Below are positions 1 through 12,229 of a stretch of DNA of 64,000 bases, in pieces. The position numbers were made by a program, and so were the translations under genes. The notes under the pieces are model-generated. The model was given only the letters and a program-made list of their open reading frames with translations. It ran no database searches and was not told where the DNA came from. Origin of the DNA: Microbotryomycetes sp. JL201 (lineage: Eukaryota > Basidiomycota > Microbotryomycetes); NCBI GenBank assembly GCA_033819885.1, contig JAQYUZ010000030.1, positions 62,001 to 126,000 of the forward strand, read 5' to 3'. Numbering within the stretch: the stretch's first letter is position 1; each line of letters begins with the position of its first letter.

Positions 1-1523
1 TATGCAAAGAAGATTCTGCAAAGTGGCGAGCCTGTCGCGTCAGTCACGCCAGCATAACACCCGAATCGAGTCCTGAATGTCATATGCGCGCACCAAAAAA
101 GCACCACTCGAGGCCATACAAGGCTGCGACCTGAGGATTTGTATGAACGACAACAGGTCCTTCTGGGTCCCTGCTAAACTGGGAGTAGAGAGCTCGAATA
201 GGTTGCACGAGCCAATCGTCGTCCTGGAAAAAGCAATGTGGCGTCGAAGCCTGAGCGCAAGCGAGGTACCGGGCCACGAACAACATGTTTCGCGGGGAAT
301 TGTAGATGCGCAGCCGCGACGCAGGGCACCGGGACGCCTTGAACATCTGTGTGCCGCACGAGTGGCGTCAGTGATACCGTTGAACCATTGACAAGCAAGT
401 TGAGCTTTACCTCTCTCGTGAGATGAATGTCCGGATTGTTGTTCCAAACCACGACCGTATCGAAAAACGTGTATTGACACAGAGACGCGACAATTACGAC
501 GACATTGTCTGTCCTTTTCCAGTGCAACACGATGGCAGTGACATCTCGAGGCGCTTCGCCTTCGAGCACAACTCTGCTACGAGCGTTCCGTTCATCCTCA
601 TTCGCGTACAAGTATACAGTGTGATCTGTTTTGGAGTTGACCAGGTCGATCTTGCGTTTCCAAAGCGAATCTGCGCCTGGCAACGGTCTCACAACCAAGC
701 TCGTCTGCCGAGATCTTTTCGTGCGCGATTTGCCCAAGGACTCAAGCACCAGGAACGGGTCACGGCCGCTGATTTTCATATTCTGTGCCGGGTTGATATT
801 CGCTGCCGGTCCGCTACTTGAAAAGAGCTCTCGCAAGCCGAGCAGGAGCAGAATGGCGACGACGGACCAGCCAGGCTTTCCCAAGCTCTTCCACATGCCT
901 CTCCGCTTGCCTTTTCTCTTCATAGATAATGCCAAAGGCGACGAAGGGGCCATGAGAGGTGAAGACGGCGCTGCTCGCGTGTGACCCGTGAAAGCCGTCG
1001 CCAGGCTTGTCCAGGCTGCCAGCATTCTGCCGCTCAGCGTGTGATCGTATTGTCTTTTGTTTCTCGAGGTCGAGCTCGCTCGCGGATGCTGTCCTGACAA
1101 GGCCGGGGTCGTCATGCGTCTTGTGGCAAGTGGCGTTTGGGTCGCGCTCGCTGACGAGGCCGTGCCTGTCAGTTGCTGGAGCGTCTTCTTTGACTGTCTC
1201 CACCACGAGTTCCAATGTGTCGAGTGGTGCTTGTAAGTGCTTGTCGAGTCGTCGTCGTCATCGTCACCGGTCCCGCCGCCGTTCTCAACGTTGCGAGCAT
1301 GGTCTCGTTCGAATCGGTGCTCGTGTTGGTGTAGTGGGGTTGCAAAGTCGTGCTGCTGTGAGCCATTTGCGCGCGTGTACTCGTCCCTGTCTGGAATCGA
1401 GTGCATGCCGATCGATGCGCCTGATCTTGTTGTGGCCATGGTCGAGTGAGCATCAAGCGCGGGCGTGCTATACCTGTTTTCGCTGTGTTTCCTGCCATGC
1501 ACCTGTGTCTGCGGCTGAGGCAA
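1..1523 (-). CDS. GT64-like (exostosin-type) Golgi glycosyltransferase, 3' part cut by window edge
   Basis: This is a likely type II membrane glycosyltransferase. The first exon encodes about 200 low-complexity Ser/Thr/His-rich residues, a basic stretch, and one hydrophobic segment (WSVVAILLLLGLRELF) that would serve as signal anchor. A luminal catalytic start follows, with AIVLHWKRTDNV and FFDTVVVWNNNPDIHL. A GT-AG intron of 64 nt (410 down to 347 on the minus strand) joins to LRIYNSPRNMLFVARY and then to CFFQDDDWLV. The DDD is the metal/nucleotide-sugar motif expected for GT-A fold enzymes of the GT64 group. A second intron appears to start near 91, after EWCFF, and the rest lies outside the window. 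The start at 1523 is the first ATG of the frame; a later ATG at about 1439 is possible. Acceptor substrate is unknown. Confidence 0.62.
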
Positions 1524-1947
1524 GCTCGAGGTTGAAGCGTGTCGTTGCTCGGATGATTGCTGAGCGTGCAGCCATGTTGCGGAAGACGACGAGGTGTTTG
1601 CGGGTTGATTGACCAGCGGCGACGCAGGAACCGGACTGCTGTCGATCGGAACTGACAGGCGGCGTCAGCCACGCGAGTCTCCCGATGAAATAGAGGGTTA
1701 GCTGCTGCGAGTGTTGCGAGACTGACTGCCAATGTGCGACGACGAGTTGCGGTGCGAGCTCATCTTTGGCCGACAAGCAACGATCACGCTCTCGTTCACG
1801 CTCGAAGGACTGGTCCTAGACACGCTTCTGGCGGTCGCATCAACCTGTAAGCGAGCAGATTGGCGGGGCGGGCGAGTTGATCAAGAGACAGACGAGTGCA
1901 AGTGAGCCCGGTCCGAATCATTGATTTGCGTTTGACCACATCCCAAC
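1524..1947. other. Intergenic, divergent promoter region between the glycosyltransferase and TMA7
   Basis: This stretch lies between two divergently oriented genes, so it probably holds both promoters. I see no open frame with recognisable protein similarity, no TATA box I would defend, and no repeat. Confidence 0.5.
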
Positions 1948-2630
1948 ATGTCGGGCAGGCAAGGTCAGCTCGCGCTTTCGCCTGTCACAACCTTAAGCAG
2001 CAACACACGTGCTGACACGCTCATACTCACAACCACACGGCTCCGACTAGGCGGCAAGGCAAGTCTGTAAACTCTCTGCTTGCACACCCGCTCGATCTCG
2101 CAATCATACACGCTGACGTCGACATGTTCTTATGTACTGCTGGTTCCTCGTGCGCTCGTGTACCGTTCAACACCATGGCGCGGCGGACATGTGCAGCTCA
2201 AGCCTCTGAAAGCTCCCAAAAAAGGCCCAAAGGGCGATGATGATGAGGACGAGTGAGTTTTGCGCTGCACTCGATCACAAGAGCACGAGCAACACAGCCG
2301 TTGCCTCGGGACTGCAAGACCGTCAAGGAAACAAAAAAAAAACTGACATGGACCATTCGTCTCTTGCAGTGCTGCAGTAAGTTTGAACGTTTGTTCGATA
2401 CCGATTCGGTTACCAAGTGTCATGCTGTGGAACAAACCATTGCGCTGACTCGCAAATCTGGCTTGTTTCGATTCAAACTGCGTGACCCAATTCAAACGTG
2501 ATCCACCACTACACGACATCAGTACAAAGCGAAACAGAAAGCCGATGCGGCAGCTTTGAAAGCTATGCAAGACCGAGCAGCCAAAGGAGGTCCTCTCGGA
2601 ACCGGTCTCAAAAAGAGCGGCAAAAAGTGA
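1948..2630 (+). CDS. TMA7: Translation machinery-associated protein 7 (TMA7), five exons including two microexons
   Basis: The spliced product is 64 residues, the usual TMA7 length: MSGRQGGK, then LKPLKAPKKGPKG, an acidic DDDEDDAA, and YKAKQKADAAALKAMQ to the C-terminal KKSGKK. TMA7 is a small ribosome-associated protein found across eukaryotes. The exons that rebuild it are 1948-1963, 2051-2058 (8 nt, gcggcaag), 2197-2252, 2370-2376 (7 nt, tgctgca) and 2523-2630. All junctions keep frame and reproduce conserved residues. Intron 2 begins with gcaagt, a GC-AG intron; the other three donors are GT. The gene is too fragmented to appear as one open frame. Confidence in identity is high because every exon matches family order; the microexon borders rest on frame and splice consensus. 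Confidence 0.9.
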
Positions 2631-2774
2631 GGACAGGAAAGAGGCAAATAGGACAACAATTGCGCGTGCTTGTTTGTTGGAAAACGAGATACTCATTCTT
2701 CACAGTCCTCAATGCAACGTTTGAAACAATCGCATTGACACAATTCAAAGGGGGCCAAGCGCACATGATCAGTA

Positions 2775-4027
2775 TCAAGCCTGCTCTTCTTGCTCTTCGC
2801 CGTCCACGAGTCGGATTGCTCCTTCCTGGTCAGACTTGATCAACGACCAACCAATCGCAGAAATGTAAGATATACCAATAGCGCAACAAGACAAGACGAG
2901 CGCGATAAAGATCTGTGGCGACTTGCCGTCAGGTTGGATAGCGTTTGCCACGTTGACGTAAATGGCCGCCAAAGCCCACACCAAGTCTCTTTGTAGGAAA
3001 ACAATGACTGAACTGAGCAAGCTGACGGCGACAATGACGCCAAAGACGATCCAACCGTGCAAACTGTGTTGTTGCTCCCAGTGCGGTTTTGAATCGTTCA
3101 AGTTGCGAGAGTAGTGCAACGCGAGCAGACCACCTTGCCACAGGTCGAGTTGCCACAGAATGACGAGCCACATTCGGATCGGAACGTGCGTGAACAAGAA
3201 ATCGAGCGGACGGTGAACGGTTGCCGGAAAGTAAAACAAAGTGGCCCAGATTGAAAGTACGACGACAAACGTGACGAGCAAAACAATTTCCGCCCTGCGT
3301 CGACATGACTACTCGTCAGCTTCGGTCATGCAGTCTCGACGACACGACACCCACGCGATGAACCATTCAAAACACCAGCACAGTATCCATCCGGCCATGA
3401 GCAAGTTGACAAACGAAAGACGCAAGCCAACGCCGTTTGTCAGCATTTCCAAGCTTGATCCAGGTACGATGAGCATGACGCAGCTAGACGTAAAGCAAAG
3501 ATGCTAGTCAGTCGGTGGCGCTGAGCGAAAGACATCGAGCACAAAAAGGGAGGATAGACTGACTGGCCCAAGAGCAAAACAAACAGCACGATCCAGTAGA
3601 AACCAATGGCAGACGTGTATGGGGTCAAAACGGTCAAGTTGCGCTGCAGAACAAAGGTACCTTGCCGTGTCAGTTTCCTCCACGCAAGCTCGGCCCGAGA
3701 GCGTGCGCCTTAGGAGCTGTGCCGCACCTCGCTGATCTCTCCCAGAGACGGTTTGGCGACAGTGGCGCTCAGGATCGCTCCGACGACGAGCAGGCAGAGC
3801 GTCAAGGGCGAAGCGATCTGGGCGCGCGCTGCGTGTCGCTGTAGCCGACGCGTGCGCCGCTCTTGCTGCTCTTCCGGATCGATGGGCATTCTTATTCCTC
3901 TGTGGCAGATCTGTGCGTCGTTTGAAATGGGACAGCCCAGCTGAGCGAGTCCAAGACACAGACAGCCCTTGACGACGTCATTCCCTCCGAACTGCGGGCC
4001 GCCGAATTTTGGAGGCCCGAGCGCCAT
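2775..4027 (-). CDS. Multi-span integral membrane protein, possibly fungal DUF1774-type
   Basis: Three minus-strand exons give a polytopic protein. The N-terminal part (frame from 4027, alternative start 3889 at MPIDPEEQQER) has a basic stretch and a hydrophobic segment PLTLCLLVVGAILSAT. The middle exon has TPYTSAIGFYWIVLFVLLLG. The last exon (to 2775) has four or more segments, for example VTFVVVLSIWATLFYF, VFGVIVAVSLLSSVIVFL and IFIALVLSCCAIGIS, ending in an acidic tail GEEQEEQA. The pattern recalls fungal DUF1774 membrane proteins, whose function is unknown to me; this assignment is tentative. It lies just downstream of PRP16 on the same strand, 60 bp away if the first ATG is used. A start at 3889 would leave a more normal gap. 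Confidence 0.5.
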
Positions 4028-4087
4028 CGTTCGCTTCCTTCATACCTCAAGACAACAATCACAAAATACGGCTACACATCGTCCGGC

Positions 4088-7000
4088 TCAGAATCCAAAT
4101 CTACGCGGCGTACGCTTCGGCACAGGCGTGCCAATACCAGCCATTTTCGGCGTCGACGCCACACTCTTTGCCGCTCGTACCCGTTCCTGCTTTTCACTTT
4201 CAGCTTTCGCAAACTCTTCGCGCAACCGCATCTCGTTCTCGGATTGAGCGGTAAATGCTACATCGTAAGACTGATCAGCACGTTCGCCATCGAAAGCACA
4301 ATAAATGCCCGATAGCGCACCTCTGTCTTTGGCCCTGCGATCCTTTTCGCCAAAACCTTGTTCGCGGACAGAGTAGAACTGTTGAGAAGGTAAAAGAGCA
4401 AAGTGAGGAGACTGTTTCTGACCAGAAGGTCTTTGATGGCGGTAGCGGCGCTCACAATGTGACCTTCCTCTGCGAGCCAAGTCGGTTCAACGCTAATGTT
4501 CCCAAACGTGTCCGGTCAGCAAGACACTCTTTCCGAAAACGATAAAGGCTTACCTCGTGACAATGTTCATATACTCTTTGCTGGTCAGCACAAGCTCATG
4601 ATAGACGGTGAAATCTGGCAAAAAGCCGAGGCCGAATAGCGCAGAGCTCGCGTGCAAGTGCACTTGCGAAACGAAATCACGTCAGTACCATGTTGAGGAG
4701 CACGACAGAAAAATGTTGTCCACTCACTCGGCACTCCAGTGCGGACATGTTGATACTCTCCGATACCTTTGACCCGAGCCGCTTGATGAAAGTAGGCTGC
4801 ACAAATCGTTTTCCTGAACAACCCAACAAGCAATATGATCAACCATTCTGCGATCGTGCGCAATTTGAGAGGTCCGAAACTGTACCTGATGACGTCCCAG
4901 TCTGTGCCACAAGGAATAATGTCCAGCTTCTGGTGCTTCATAATATCGAGCAGCTGAGTCCTGACTTCGCGCGCTTTGCGAAGCGTCTTTGGATGCAAAA
5001 AGTGTCTTGCAGCCCAGTCGTCACGGTACCTGGAACATTCCCAGTGCCAAAATCAGTCTCAAATTGTCTTTCTCAAACCGAGAGCGAGAACGCACCCGTT
5101 ACTCTTCCATTGAGTGAACACGTGCAGCAGAGTTAAATGATCACTCTCTGGCACAAAAAATTTTTCCCGCACTGCGTCGGCCTCTTCTTGTCGCTCCTTT
5201 GGTCTGTAAAACACGCTTGGCACAGACAACATGGACACGATTGTCAAGACTTCCGCCGAACATTTTCGTTCGACGGATACGATCAGCATTTTCGCCAACG
5301 CAGGGTCCATCGGGAAGTTTGCCATTTTGCGTCCGAGAGGAGTTAATTCGCCCGTGTTGTCGAGCGCGCCAAGGACCCAGAGTTGATACATCGAATTGAG
5401 GATGTTTTCCTGTCGCAAGACGCCGAAAATGTAAGCAAGCTGACCATCGCCTCGGCGGCGAACGTGTGCGAAAGGCACTAACCTGGGGCGGCGGATCCAT
5501 GAAATCAAATTCGAGCAAGTTCTTCACGCCAAGACTTTTGAGAAGCAGAACAGTGTTGGCCAAATTTGTCCTTTGGATCTCCGGGATCGTGTTTGGAAAC
5601 AGTTCGTCACGGAAAGCCATCTCGGTGAATAGCCGGTAGGCCGTTCTGACAGCGCAAACAAAAGGGCGTAGTCAGCACAGGTCGCATCAACCTCGGCTCA
5701 AGTTGATGCAGCAACTCACCCTGCTCCTGTGCGGCCAGCTCGACCAGCTCGCTGATTGGCGTTCGCTTGCGAGATTGGCGTGATTTGCAAAGAGTCCATG
5801 CCCATGCGAGGATTGTACACTTTGAGCTTGCTGAAACCAGCGTCAACCACATACATGATGCCATCAACTGCTCGATAAACGTCACGTCTTGTCAAAATTC
5901 GAATGCACAGTATTCCCCGGATACAAAACTTGCCTGTGAGTGACGTCTCGGCAATGTTTGTGGCAACGATGCACTTGCGTCGACCGTCTTCTGTGGGCTC
6001 AAAGATCTTGGCTTGCAAGTCGGCAGGCATTTGAGAGTAGATCGGCAAGACGGCCAACGGTGCAGCGTCGTCGACTTGGGCAAGACGTTCTGCCGACTCG
6101 GAGGCTTAGCCAGAACATCTCGGTCAGCACACGGGCATGCTCACCAGATATGACAGCGCAGGTCACTTCAATGTCCTCTTGGCCGGTCATAAAGATGAGA
6201 ATGTCGCCAGGAGGATGAGAAATATGGATCTGTAAAGCCTGCTTGACCGCACTGTCGACATAGTCCTCACAAGGAGTTTTGCTAAACAAGATGTCGACGG
6301 GAAACGTTCGACCGGGGATCGTGAAGCACGGCGCATCGTCGTAAAACCTCGAAAACTTTTCGGCATTCATCGTGGCCGAGGTGACAATGAGTTTGAGATC
6401 GCGCCGGCGCGACAAGACTGGCGACAGCACATAGTCAGCAACTTGGCTACCCATCGGAAGCCAGTGAAGACCAACTCTTGCGCAAGAGACCCATCAGAAT
6501 GTCCGTATTGAGAGACCGCTCGTGAGCTTCATCCAGGATGACGACGCTGTACCTATCCAAATCGCCCTCGTTGAGCGATTCGCGCAGCATGACACCGTCT
6601 GTCATGTCTAAAAGCCTCAACGTCGGGTCAGCGCACGAAAATTGGTCCAGAGCGTGGCATGTCTCACATTTGATGACAGTCTTGTCAGACGTGCAGTCCT
6701 CGAAACGAATCGCGTATCCAACCTCTGCTCCGAGCTGAACTTCCATCTCTTCAGATACGCGCTTGGCAACACTCATGGCGGCCACGCGCCTCGGCTGCGT
6801 ACACCCAATCATTCCAAAATTGCTGTAGCCATCTTCGTGTAAAAACTGGGCAAGCTGCGTCGTTTTGCCCGATCCAGTCTCGCCAATCACGACAATCACT
6901 TGGTTCTCCCGAATGACTTGGAGCAAGGCCTCACGGGAAGCGAAAGCAGGCAAATACTGCCTCTGCTGCTTAAGCGACTTTGTTCGAGCAAAGTGACTGG

Positions 7001-9065
7001 ATCCTTTGGCGGTTTTGAGGTGCGACGCAAACTGCGAGTCAGTGTTTCTCTTGCCGCCATCATCATCATCGCCGTGGTTGGTTTTCGCTTGCGACTCGGC
7101 GCCTGTCCGTTCAAGGATCAGTAAACTATTTCGACAGATTTATTTATCGGCTGACCGTTTGCTTCTTCGTCAGCCGCTTTTACACCTGTCAGATTACCGA
7201 GCGTGGTGCCAGCCAAATCTGCAATCTTTGCAGCAGCCTGAGCAAGCAGCAATGTCACTGTCAGCGCATATCTCTCGACGGTCCATCTGAAGAATGAAAC
7301 TGACCCGCTCTCGTTCTTTCTGCAGGCGCCTCTCATTCACGAGCAAACTTCCTTTCTTGGCAAACACGGCCATGTCTGACGTTGGGTCCTTGATCGGGTT
7401 GACTGGCTCCAACTGCTTTGTAAATTTAAGTCTGCCGTCCAGGAACGGCGGCTTCAAGTCGTGCACGAGCAAGTGGACCTTCATCTCGTCATCGTCGTCG
7501 TCGAGCGCGTCGAAATCCAGCCGTCGACGTTCGCCCGTCACTCCTGACAAAGCGAGCTGGTTATTGTGCCAGGCTTCATTGTCGGCATTGTAGGCTTGCG
7601 CTTTAGCCGACATGCGCTTGCGAGGTTTGGCGCCGCCTGTCGCTTTCCTCAAGGCCTCTTCTTGAACGCTTGGATCGAAATCGTCGTACCCGCCGAATCC
7701 GGAATCTTCGCCGGCATCCCCACCTTCACCCGAGTTGTACCAATCTCGGTCAAGACGTTTCTGCTCCTCTTCCCAATCTTGTTGGTCGACGATTGACGAG
7801 GGCGGCGCGACACCTGCAGGCGATTCGTCGCCATAGCTCGCTCGAACGCTGCGGGGTGTGTCCCACTCCCGCGCGTTGGATGCTGAAGGAGGACCACCTC
7901 GGCGTGGCGTCGAGTCCCAAGAGGCGCGAGACGCTCCAGACGAAGAGCCATCTCGAGCGAGCGATGATGGCGTGGAGTCCCAGGATTGGTTGCGCAAGCG
8001 TTGCCCACTGGGCGTGTCGACAGTCGACGAAGGCGTTTCCATATATCTGGTCCTCGTCGGGTTGGCGTATCTGTCCGCTCCGTCATTTCTGCCCCTGGCG
8101 TCAGGCCTGTTGTCATTCCTCGATCGCCCATCTTCTTCCCAATCTCGTCCTCTGTCCCGTAGACCGTCAGGTCTACCATTGTTTCGGTTGAGCCTTTCCC
8201 TGAAGCCATCCATGGCCTTCTTGCCTGCCTGATCTCGTTCCCGCTCGGCTCTCGAGTCTACGCCACCTCCGGCTTCATGTCTTCTCTTTGCCCTGTGAGC
8301 CTCGAGCCTCTGACGAGCCGTTTCGGATAGTCCACCGGGATGTGAAGGTGTTTCGTCAGGCCTGGTTCGAATGTGGTCCGAACCGATCCGAGATGGTACT
8401 GAAGCAGGCGAGTGCGTCAGACGAGAGCGTTCGAAAGCCCAGCCAAAACAAGACCGCTTAAGCTTACACTTGAAACCTTCGTTGTCGAGTCTTTCGTCCT
8501 CTTCGTCGTACCTGATTCGCTTGACTTGGTCCCTGATGGATGCTTTGTGACGGTCATCGTCGCCTCGCTCTTTACGCTTCTCTGCCGCCAAACGATCAAG
8601 GCCCAGCTGACTTTGCATGACCCTTGCTGGAGCTTTGAAAACGTGTTTGTTTTCCCCAAATGCTTCACCTCCTGTGCTCAGGCCCGGTCTGTGCAGTGGT
8701 CTGTCTGGTTCAAGGACGTCTTGGTCCAACACTTTGAGCCCTCCGATCAAACTTGCGGCCGACGAGCCAGGCGCGTTGAAAGCTTGTTCTACAATCTGTT
8801 GATCTTTGCACATGTCCCATAAATCTTTGGCCTGTGTGTCGTTGAACTTTCCAAACGCAGAGATGGCTTTGGTAAACGATGCCAACGTCGTCGTTGGAGA
8901 TGAAGTGGCCAAGTTGTAGACTGTTTGTGATAAAAGTTCGTTTGGGTTGAGAGTGTTCATGTATCGGCTCAGCGTGATGGCGAGGCGTTTGAGGAACGGC
9001 AACGACGCGAACGACGAAGGGTCGCCGACGTCGGCGCCAGTTGCGGCGCCAAATGTCGATGACAT
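4088..9065 (-). CDS. PRP16: Pre-mRNA-splicing DEAH-box ATP-dependent RNA helicase Prp16 (DHX38)
   Basis: Prp16 drives the ATP-dependent spliceosome rearrangement after the first catalytic step. The long first exon encodes an N-terminal region rich in Arg/Asp/Ser typical of Prp16 orthologues. The helicase core follows: [10 protein letters not shown] (motif I), [40 protein letters not shown] (motif II, DEAH), SATMNAEKF, then [10 protein letters not shown] and [12 protein letters not shown] (motif VI). The HA2/OB region is split over several exons ([41 protein letters not shown]). The tail [20 protein letters not shown] and the final [10 protein letters not shown] are characteristic. About eight short introns interrupt the core. 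Start: [10 protein letters not shown] at 9065 is preferred; an in-frame ATG at 9134 also exists. Flanked downstream by the membrane protein gene on the same strand. Confidence 0.93.
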
Positions 9066-9275
9066 GACGCAACTGTAGCACTCGGCGAGAGCGGCGGCGT
9101 AATGGTGAGCGCTCAAGACGCCGCGGCGCTGCACGCTCGCGCTGACTTGAGATGGGCCTGAGCCTGCTGCGGATCAACACTTTAAAACTGATTCAAACTG
9201 CACAAAATGAGTACAACAACCACTGATCAAATAAGGACAACTGAACCAATGTCTGAGTAACTTGAAACGTCCAAA

Positions 9276-11702
9276 TCAGACCCAGGTCTGACCTTGCAAA
9301 TCCCGAAGCGCGCCTGCCACCATCTCCTTGGCCAAATCAATTTGATGCTTGTTTGTCTCTGCGATACTGCTGCCGCCCAGAACATCGGGAACAAGCGGAG
9401 GATCTGACGCGCTCGGGGACGAGGCGACAAAGCTCGACTCGGGAGAGCTCGATTGGCCACTGCTCATACACGGAACGACATCGGAATCCGATTGAGCTGT
9501 CGCACCTGCGTTCGATGATGTTCGTCGTCGCCGTTCCCTGGTATTGCTGCTGTGATTGAGTCGGATGTCAAGAGACGTCGAAGGAGAGTCGACGTGCTCG
9601 CGCTCGCGCTCCCGTTTGACGACGGGCACAGGAGGAGACGACGAGTGGTTTCTCGAGCTACCTGCGCGTTCCGACGCGGCAGACAATGTCAAAGCACGCA
9701 TACCGTCTTCGAGAGCAGATGCGATAAAATCGAATTTTTCAGGTCGATGACCTGCTTTGCGGTTGGCCGCCATGCGCAACGACGACGCCAAGCTAAATGA
9801 ACATCATCGATGAGCGGCTTAGCAACCCTGTACTCGATCAGAATGCGTGTTACTGCTTACGTTTCGTCGTCACGCAGTGTATCGGTACCATCATCTTGAC
9901 CTGGTTGCATTCCTAGCAACCGAATGGCGATCGTCTCGTCGTCTTGCAAGGTTCTATAAGCAGCTTCAATCGTTCGGCCAAGCATCTGCATCAACCTAGC
10001 AAAATGGACTGGCCTGATCGCCAGCGCCAACAAGACGTCCAGCCTCGTCTCGAGCTTTCTGATGACGGCCTTCGTCTTTTCCCGAGACAAATCTGTCCAC
10101 ACGACATGATTGACGAACCACGAATTGCGCAGTCGTTTGTGGGTCGCAATGAGGACCCAGGCCGACAATTGCTCGACCAGGATCAATTCGCGCAGCACAA
10201 ACTGGGCTCCGTTCGTGGTCTTTAGTTGATGTTGCGCAGCCAGTTCGCGGTACTCGCGGTGATTTGCGATGGATTGGAACATGCGTTCGGTGTAGCCGAG
10301 TATGCTATCGATCCACTCCCAGATGCACAGGATTGATTCTTGCGAGGCACTGGCAGGTTCAGATACAAGCACTTCAATCGATGCGCGCAAACGAGCGACG
10401 AGCGGCGCCAGAATGCACTCGCGCGTGAGGTCGAGCAATGGCTCGGACAGCGTCGGCGAGAACAAGAGGGACATGTCAACGTGCGTTGGCGTGTGCAAGG
10501 TTGGCAAGCCTTGAGCTGCGATACCGTGTGGCCACAGCGAGTCGAACAAATGCTGGAGGCTGACCAATCAACCTCGCCCGTCAGTTTACGATCAGAAGGG
10601 TCATGAGCTCAACTCCGACTCACTGCTCGCTAGAACAACCCCCGTGTGCAAGCGCAAAGAGCAATGAAGCGGTCGTGAGCGCTTTTGCAAGCTCCATAGT
10701 AGACGACCAGTTGGCAAAATCGCGTGCGTGCCTCGACTGCTGGATCAACGGCAGGAATGACGATGCTGACACGCCATGAAGCCTGTGCATGTTGCCTGAT
10801 TCGACGGCCTCTACCGTGTCGGCCTGAATGTGGTCCAACGAGAGACAGTCAGCAAAAGAATTCATCCTTTCGTAACGATCATCAATGAAAGGATGCTTGA
10901 TATTTCTGGGGACAGTGTCAGCTTACGGCGTGAACGAGCAAGGCGATTGACTCTTCGGCGTCATCTAGCGAGGCATTTCTGAGCTCTGCCGACTTGTCAA
11001 TGATGGCGAGTACCTGTGAATCGATGAGCGTGAATGCGGGCGAGACCCTGTGCAGATTTGAGGCGAGCGCGCGTTGCGGTGTGGTGACGCTGTCTGCAAG
11101 GTCGCTTATATAGCTAACGAGGCGCTGAGTGCTGTGTGCGATGCCTCCTGTGCGATAGTAGGCGCCTTGGAACACTACCCAGCAGTCCGAGGCAACGCAA
11201 TTGCGCTCGCTGTCCAGGTGAGCGTTGAGGAGGTGAAAGCTATAGGCATAAGAAACTTGACGCTCGGTTAGCTTGTTGAGGTGGACGATTGGGGCTGTGT
11301 TTTTCGATGGCGACAATGCGAGTTGATGGCGCGGACTGGTAGCAGCCGGACCGATGGCGTTTGCGTTCGTGGACGCGGTGGCGATGGCGCTGGTTTGCGC
11401 GTCTGGTTGGCTGGTTTGCGGGAAAACGAGCGCTGATGAGTTTGCAATGTCTAGGCAGAGGTTGGGCGAGCAGACATCAAGACTGACAATGATGGACCGA
11501 TGACGCCCGAGCATTGCATGTTGCGGCTCGCACACCTGACGCAATCTGACCTGCCCGTGACGGGCTGACATTTCAGTCTGCGCTTGCGACATTGATCGCA
11601 ACTCCGGACGGCGTACGGCGCCCGCTTGCGCTCGACAGATACGCTTCCGGACTCGAACGCGGCCGCTGTCGTCGTTGTCATCTTGAGTGTCGTCGCCGCC
11701 AT
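9276..11702 (-). CDS. Zn(II)2Cys6 fungal transcription factor
   Basis: The N-terminal exon encodes a textbook binuclear zinc cluster: C-DQ-C-RKRRLK-C, then eight residues, C-VR-C, six residues, C (CX2CX6CX8CX2CX6C), preceded by basic residues RKRAPYAV. Further exons on the minus strand give a helical middle region without obvious enzyme motifs (about 120 residues ending near 10930; TVEAVESGNMHRLHGVSASS; then FDSLWPHGIAAQ through LRDDET). The C-terminal exon is Ser-rich with a short basic segment and ends DLQGQTWV at 9276. This layout, a DNA-binding N-terminus with an all-alpha regulatory middle region, is that of the Gal4-type family. The target is unknown. The splice junction directly after the zinc cluster is unresolved. 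Starts at MAATTLKMT; divergent from VMA13. Confidence 0.8.
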
Positions 11703-12229
11703 GGTCCCGAGTCTGATTCAGTGTGAGTGCGGGGGCGAAGCGCGAAGAGCAGGTAGTCGAGAAGGCGGGGAGGAACACGGGAAGGATGCGAATGCTTTGA
11801 CGCTGCTTGTTGTCGAGGTTTGATGCACCACTTGTCGTATATGCGTGGCGAGCGCGCGATCGCGGTGCTGACGCGAACAAGTCCGAACTTGTGCGCGCTC
11901 AGTGTGGAGGCCGCAGTCAGCCAAGCCACACGCGCACGCACAGTCTCAGCGGGGCGCTACCACAAACAACGCTCGTAAAGGCGACGCTGTCGACAGGCGA
12001 GGGCGTCGAAAGTTCAGGGCCAGGCGCCGGCGGCGATCGCAAGCTCAGCTGGCACCTCCTGTCCGTCCGGTTCCACTTGAGTGTCCCCCACACACGCTCA
12101 CTCGCCGGCTCGCACTCTCGTACAGGCTCAATCTCTCCAAAGAGTGGTTCTCTCGGTGCACTCATCCTGCCACACGCTCGGGGCACGTGCTCGTCAGACT
12201 CGGCACGGCAGCGCGATAGCCTCGTCGCC
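11703..12229. promoter_or_regulatory. Divergent promoter region between Zn2Cys6 gene and VMA13
   Basis: These 527 bp separate two divergently transcribed genes. A CACGTG E-box core (gcacgtgc, about 12183-12190) lies about 40 bp before the VMA13 start. Long frames here on both strands are low-complexity and match nothing I know, so I take them as chance frames. Confidence 0.4.

Noticed and set aside
1007-1612. 201-codon plus-strand frame at the left end
   Set aside because: Antisense to the glycosyltransferase first exon; Ser/Arg/Cys-rich with no recognisable domain.
7670-8232. Long plus-strand open frames (over 120-170 codons) opposite PRP16
   Set aside because: They are antisense shadows of the low-complexity Arg/Asp/Ser-rich N-terminus of PRP16 and match no family.
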